From NCBI RefSeq assembly GCF_014637725.1, contig NZ_BMFC01000001.1, positions 2,632 through 66,631 of the forward strand: a stretch of DNA of 64,000 nt. The letters run 5' to 3'. The stretch is from Marivita lacus. Lineage in GTDB: Bacteria; Pseudomonadota; Alphaproteobacteria; Rhodobacterales; Rhodobacteraceae. Made by a program: the position numbers and the translations under genes. How positions within the stretch are numbered: position 1 is the stretch's first letter; every line of letters starts with the position of its first letter. The notes under the pieces were generated by a model. That model was not told the origin of the DNA. It made no database searches and saw only the letters and a list, made by a program, of their open reading frames with translations. Positions 61,462-64,000 of this stretch are shown here, in pieces.

Positions 61462-62849
<1,388 letters not shown>

Positions 62850-62946
62850 TCCGACCACCCATGTGCCCAAGTTTATGGTAAGAGTACGCGCAACCTGATC
62901 CGCAAACAGGTTCGCTTTTTTCGGGAGGCGCTTGGAAAGGGAAGTC

Positions 62947-63852
62947 TTGGCAAAGAACGGCACCAACAGCGAAGACTACACCACGCCGCTGCGGCGCTTG
63001 CTGCTGGCTGTGGTCATCCTGTGTCTTTTGGGTCTTTTCTTTGTCTGGCGGATCGACAGTCCTCGGGTCGAACGGTTCCGCGCGGCGGTCATCGACACGG
63101 TGATGCCGAGCTTCGACTGGGCGATGGCCCCCGTCACCGCCACCGTGAACATCGCCCGCGATTTCCGAAGCTATCAACGCATCTACGAACAGAATCAGGA
63201 ACTCCGTCGCGAGCTGCGCCAGATGACCGCCTGGAAAGAGGCGGCGCTGCAGCTCGAACAGGAAAACGCGAAGCTGCGCGACCTCAACAATGTGCGGCTC
63301 GATCCGCGCCTGACCTACATCACCGGCGTTGTGCTGGCTGATTCAGGCTCGCCCTTCCGCCAATCCGTTCTGATCAATGTCGGCTCGCGCGACGGGATTG
63401 TTGACGGATGGGCAACAATGGATGGCACCGGCCTTGTCGGACGCATCTCCGGCGTCGGGCCGAACACCAGCCGCGTGATCATGCTCACCGACGCGACCAG
63501 CCGCATCCCGGCGACGATTCAGCCCTCGGGCCAGCGCGCCCTGATCGTCGGTGACAACACGTCCGCGCCCCCCATCGACTTTCTGGAAAACCCCGACCAG
63601 GTGCGGCCCGGCGACCGCATCGTCACCTCGGGCGACGGCGACGTGTTCCCGCCCGGTCTGCTGATCGGTCAGGTGGCACAAGACCCCGGTGGGCGGCTGC
63701 GTACACGCCTTGCAGCCGATTATGAACGGCTCGAATTTCTGCGCGTCCTACGCGACCACGGTGCGCGTCGGGTGTCCAACCCCTCGGCGCTGATCTTGCC
63801 TGAAACACCCCCCGGCGCCACCGATGCCGCCGCAGTGGAGCCGGGCCAATGA
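62947..63852 (+). CDS. mreC: Rod-shape-determining protein MreC
   Basis: 301 residues. One N-terminal membrane helix (LRRLLLAVVILCLLGLFFVWRI), a coiled-coil (YEQNQELRRELRQMTAWKEAALQLEQENAKLRDL) and the periplasmic beta domain (GLVGRISGVGPNTSRVIMLTDATSRIPA; NPDQVRPGDRIVTSGDGDVFPPGLLIG) match MreC. Two TTG codons could start it: 62932 after GGGAGG, or 62947 after AAGGGAAG. I prefer 62947 because it gives MAKNGTNSEDYTTPLRR, as in relatives. No ATG is available, so expression is probably kept low. The gene overlaps mreD by ATGA. Confidence 0.93.
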   Translation: MAKNGTNSEDYTTPLRRLLLAVVILCLLGLFFVWRIDSPRVERFRAAVIDTVMPSFDWAMAPVTATVNIARDFRSYQRIYEQNQELRRELRQMTAWKEAALQLEQENAKLRDLNNVRLDPRLTYITGVVLADSGSPFRQSVLINVGSRDGIVDGWATMDGTGLVGRISGVGPNTSRVIMLTDATSRIPATIQPSGQRALIVGDNTSAPPIDFLENPDQVRPGDRIVTSGDGDVFPPGLLIGQVAQDPGGRLRTRLAADYERLEFLRVLRDHGARRVSNPSALILPETPPGATDAAAVEPGQ

Positions 63853-64000
63853 TGGACACAGGCCTCTTCCAGCTTTGGGGGATGCGGCTGCTGCTTGTTT
63901 TTCTGGCGCTGCTGATCCTGTTCTTCCACCTGCTGCCGCTCGACCCGGCCCCAAGCAACTGGGCTGGCCCGGATATTCTGGTGGCGCTGGTCTTCGCCTG
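63849..64000 (+). CDS. mreD: Rod-shape-determining protein MreD, 5' part
   Basis: Only the first 50 residues are in the window. The sequence begins MMDTGLFQLWGMRLLLVFLALLILFFHLLPLD, then PSNWAGPDILVALVFA, with the first membrane helix clear. This fits MreD, the integral membrane partner of MreC. It starts with overlapping ATGs at 63849 and 63852 at the mreC stop. The gene is cut by the window end. Confidence 0.85.
   Translation, partial: MMDTGLFQLWGMRLLLVFLALLILFFHLLPLDPAPSNWAGPDILVALVFA

Overview
The window is high-GC DNA from an alphaproteobacterium, most likely a member of the Roseobacter group of Rhodobacteraceae. The evidence is the gene set: a ChvI/ChvG - HprK - RapZ - PTS locus divergent from pckA, a methylsuccinyl-CoA dehydrogenase of the ethylmalonyl-CoA pathway, a non-pyrrolysine MttB-family methyltransferase, a dimethylglycine-dehydrogenase-like enzyme, a LexA box of the alphaproteobacterial GAAC-N7-GAAC type, and Rhodobacteraceae families such as DUF6473, DUF3572 and DUF1244. 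No rRNA, insertion sequence or CRISPR array was seen. One tRNA gene (Gln, TTG anticodon) is present.

Layout. 1-2180 is the end of an integrated element, visibly less GC-rich than the rest, with an SF3-type helicase and an HNH nuclease gene. It stops at the 3' end of tRNA-Gln (2181-2255). 2319-9531 is a signalling block with an MscS channel, an H-NOX-like protein paired with an HNOBA-GGDEF diguanylate cyclase, an MttB-family methyltransferase, a HAD phosphatase, a DUF3572 protein and a PleD-like GGDEF protein. 9535-11506 is a four-gene envelope-stress-like operon (EF-hand protein, ECF sigma, membrane anti-sigma, Spy/CpxP-like protein). 11740-22913 holds mixed housekeeping and transport genes: DUF983, Nudix, EamA exporter, a desaturase divergent from an XRE regulator, two MFS transporters, an aldo/keto reductase, modABC and a LexA-controlled ImuA-like gene. 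22985-31561 has metG, an FKBP isomerase, an Lrp regulator divergent from alanine dehydrogenase, a membrane spermidine-synthase-like protein, a Tat-exported serine hydrolase and a flavin monooxygenase.

31733-49768 carries rpmI-rplT, an acyl-CoA ligase with a BASS-type transporter, pyk, N-formylglutamate amidohydrolase, a cobalamin adenosyltransferase operon, parC, DUF898 and M48 membrane proteins, etfBA, DUF6473, 3-hydroxybutyryl-CoA dehydrogenase and an acyltransferase. 49817-56274 is the carbon/nitrogen regulatory locus (ptsH, PTS IIA, rapZ, hprK, chvG, chvI) facing pckA. 56492-60956 has mcd and the DMGDH-like enzyme. 61803-64000 begins the mreBCD cell-shape operon, with mreD cut by the window edge.

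Functional themes. Carbon flux at the PEP/pyruvate node is strongly represented: pyk, pckA, the PTS/HprK system, and LacI-type (CceR-like) operator candidates upstream of both pyk and pckA. C1 and methylamine use is represented by the MttB homologue, the DMGDH-like enzyme and the cobalamin adenosyltransferase. The most unusual signal is that both diguanylate cyclases appear to have sensory domains stripped of their canonical chemistry. The H-NOX protein lacks the proximal haem histidine and the YxSxR motif, and the PleD-like protein lacks the phosphoacceptor aspartate.
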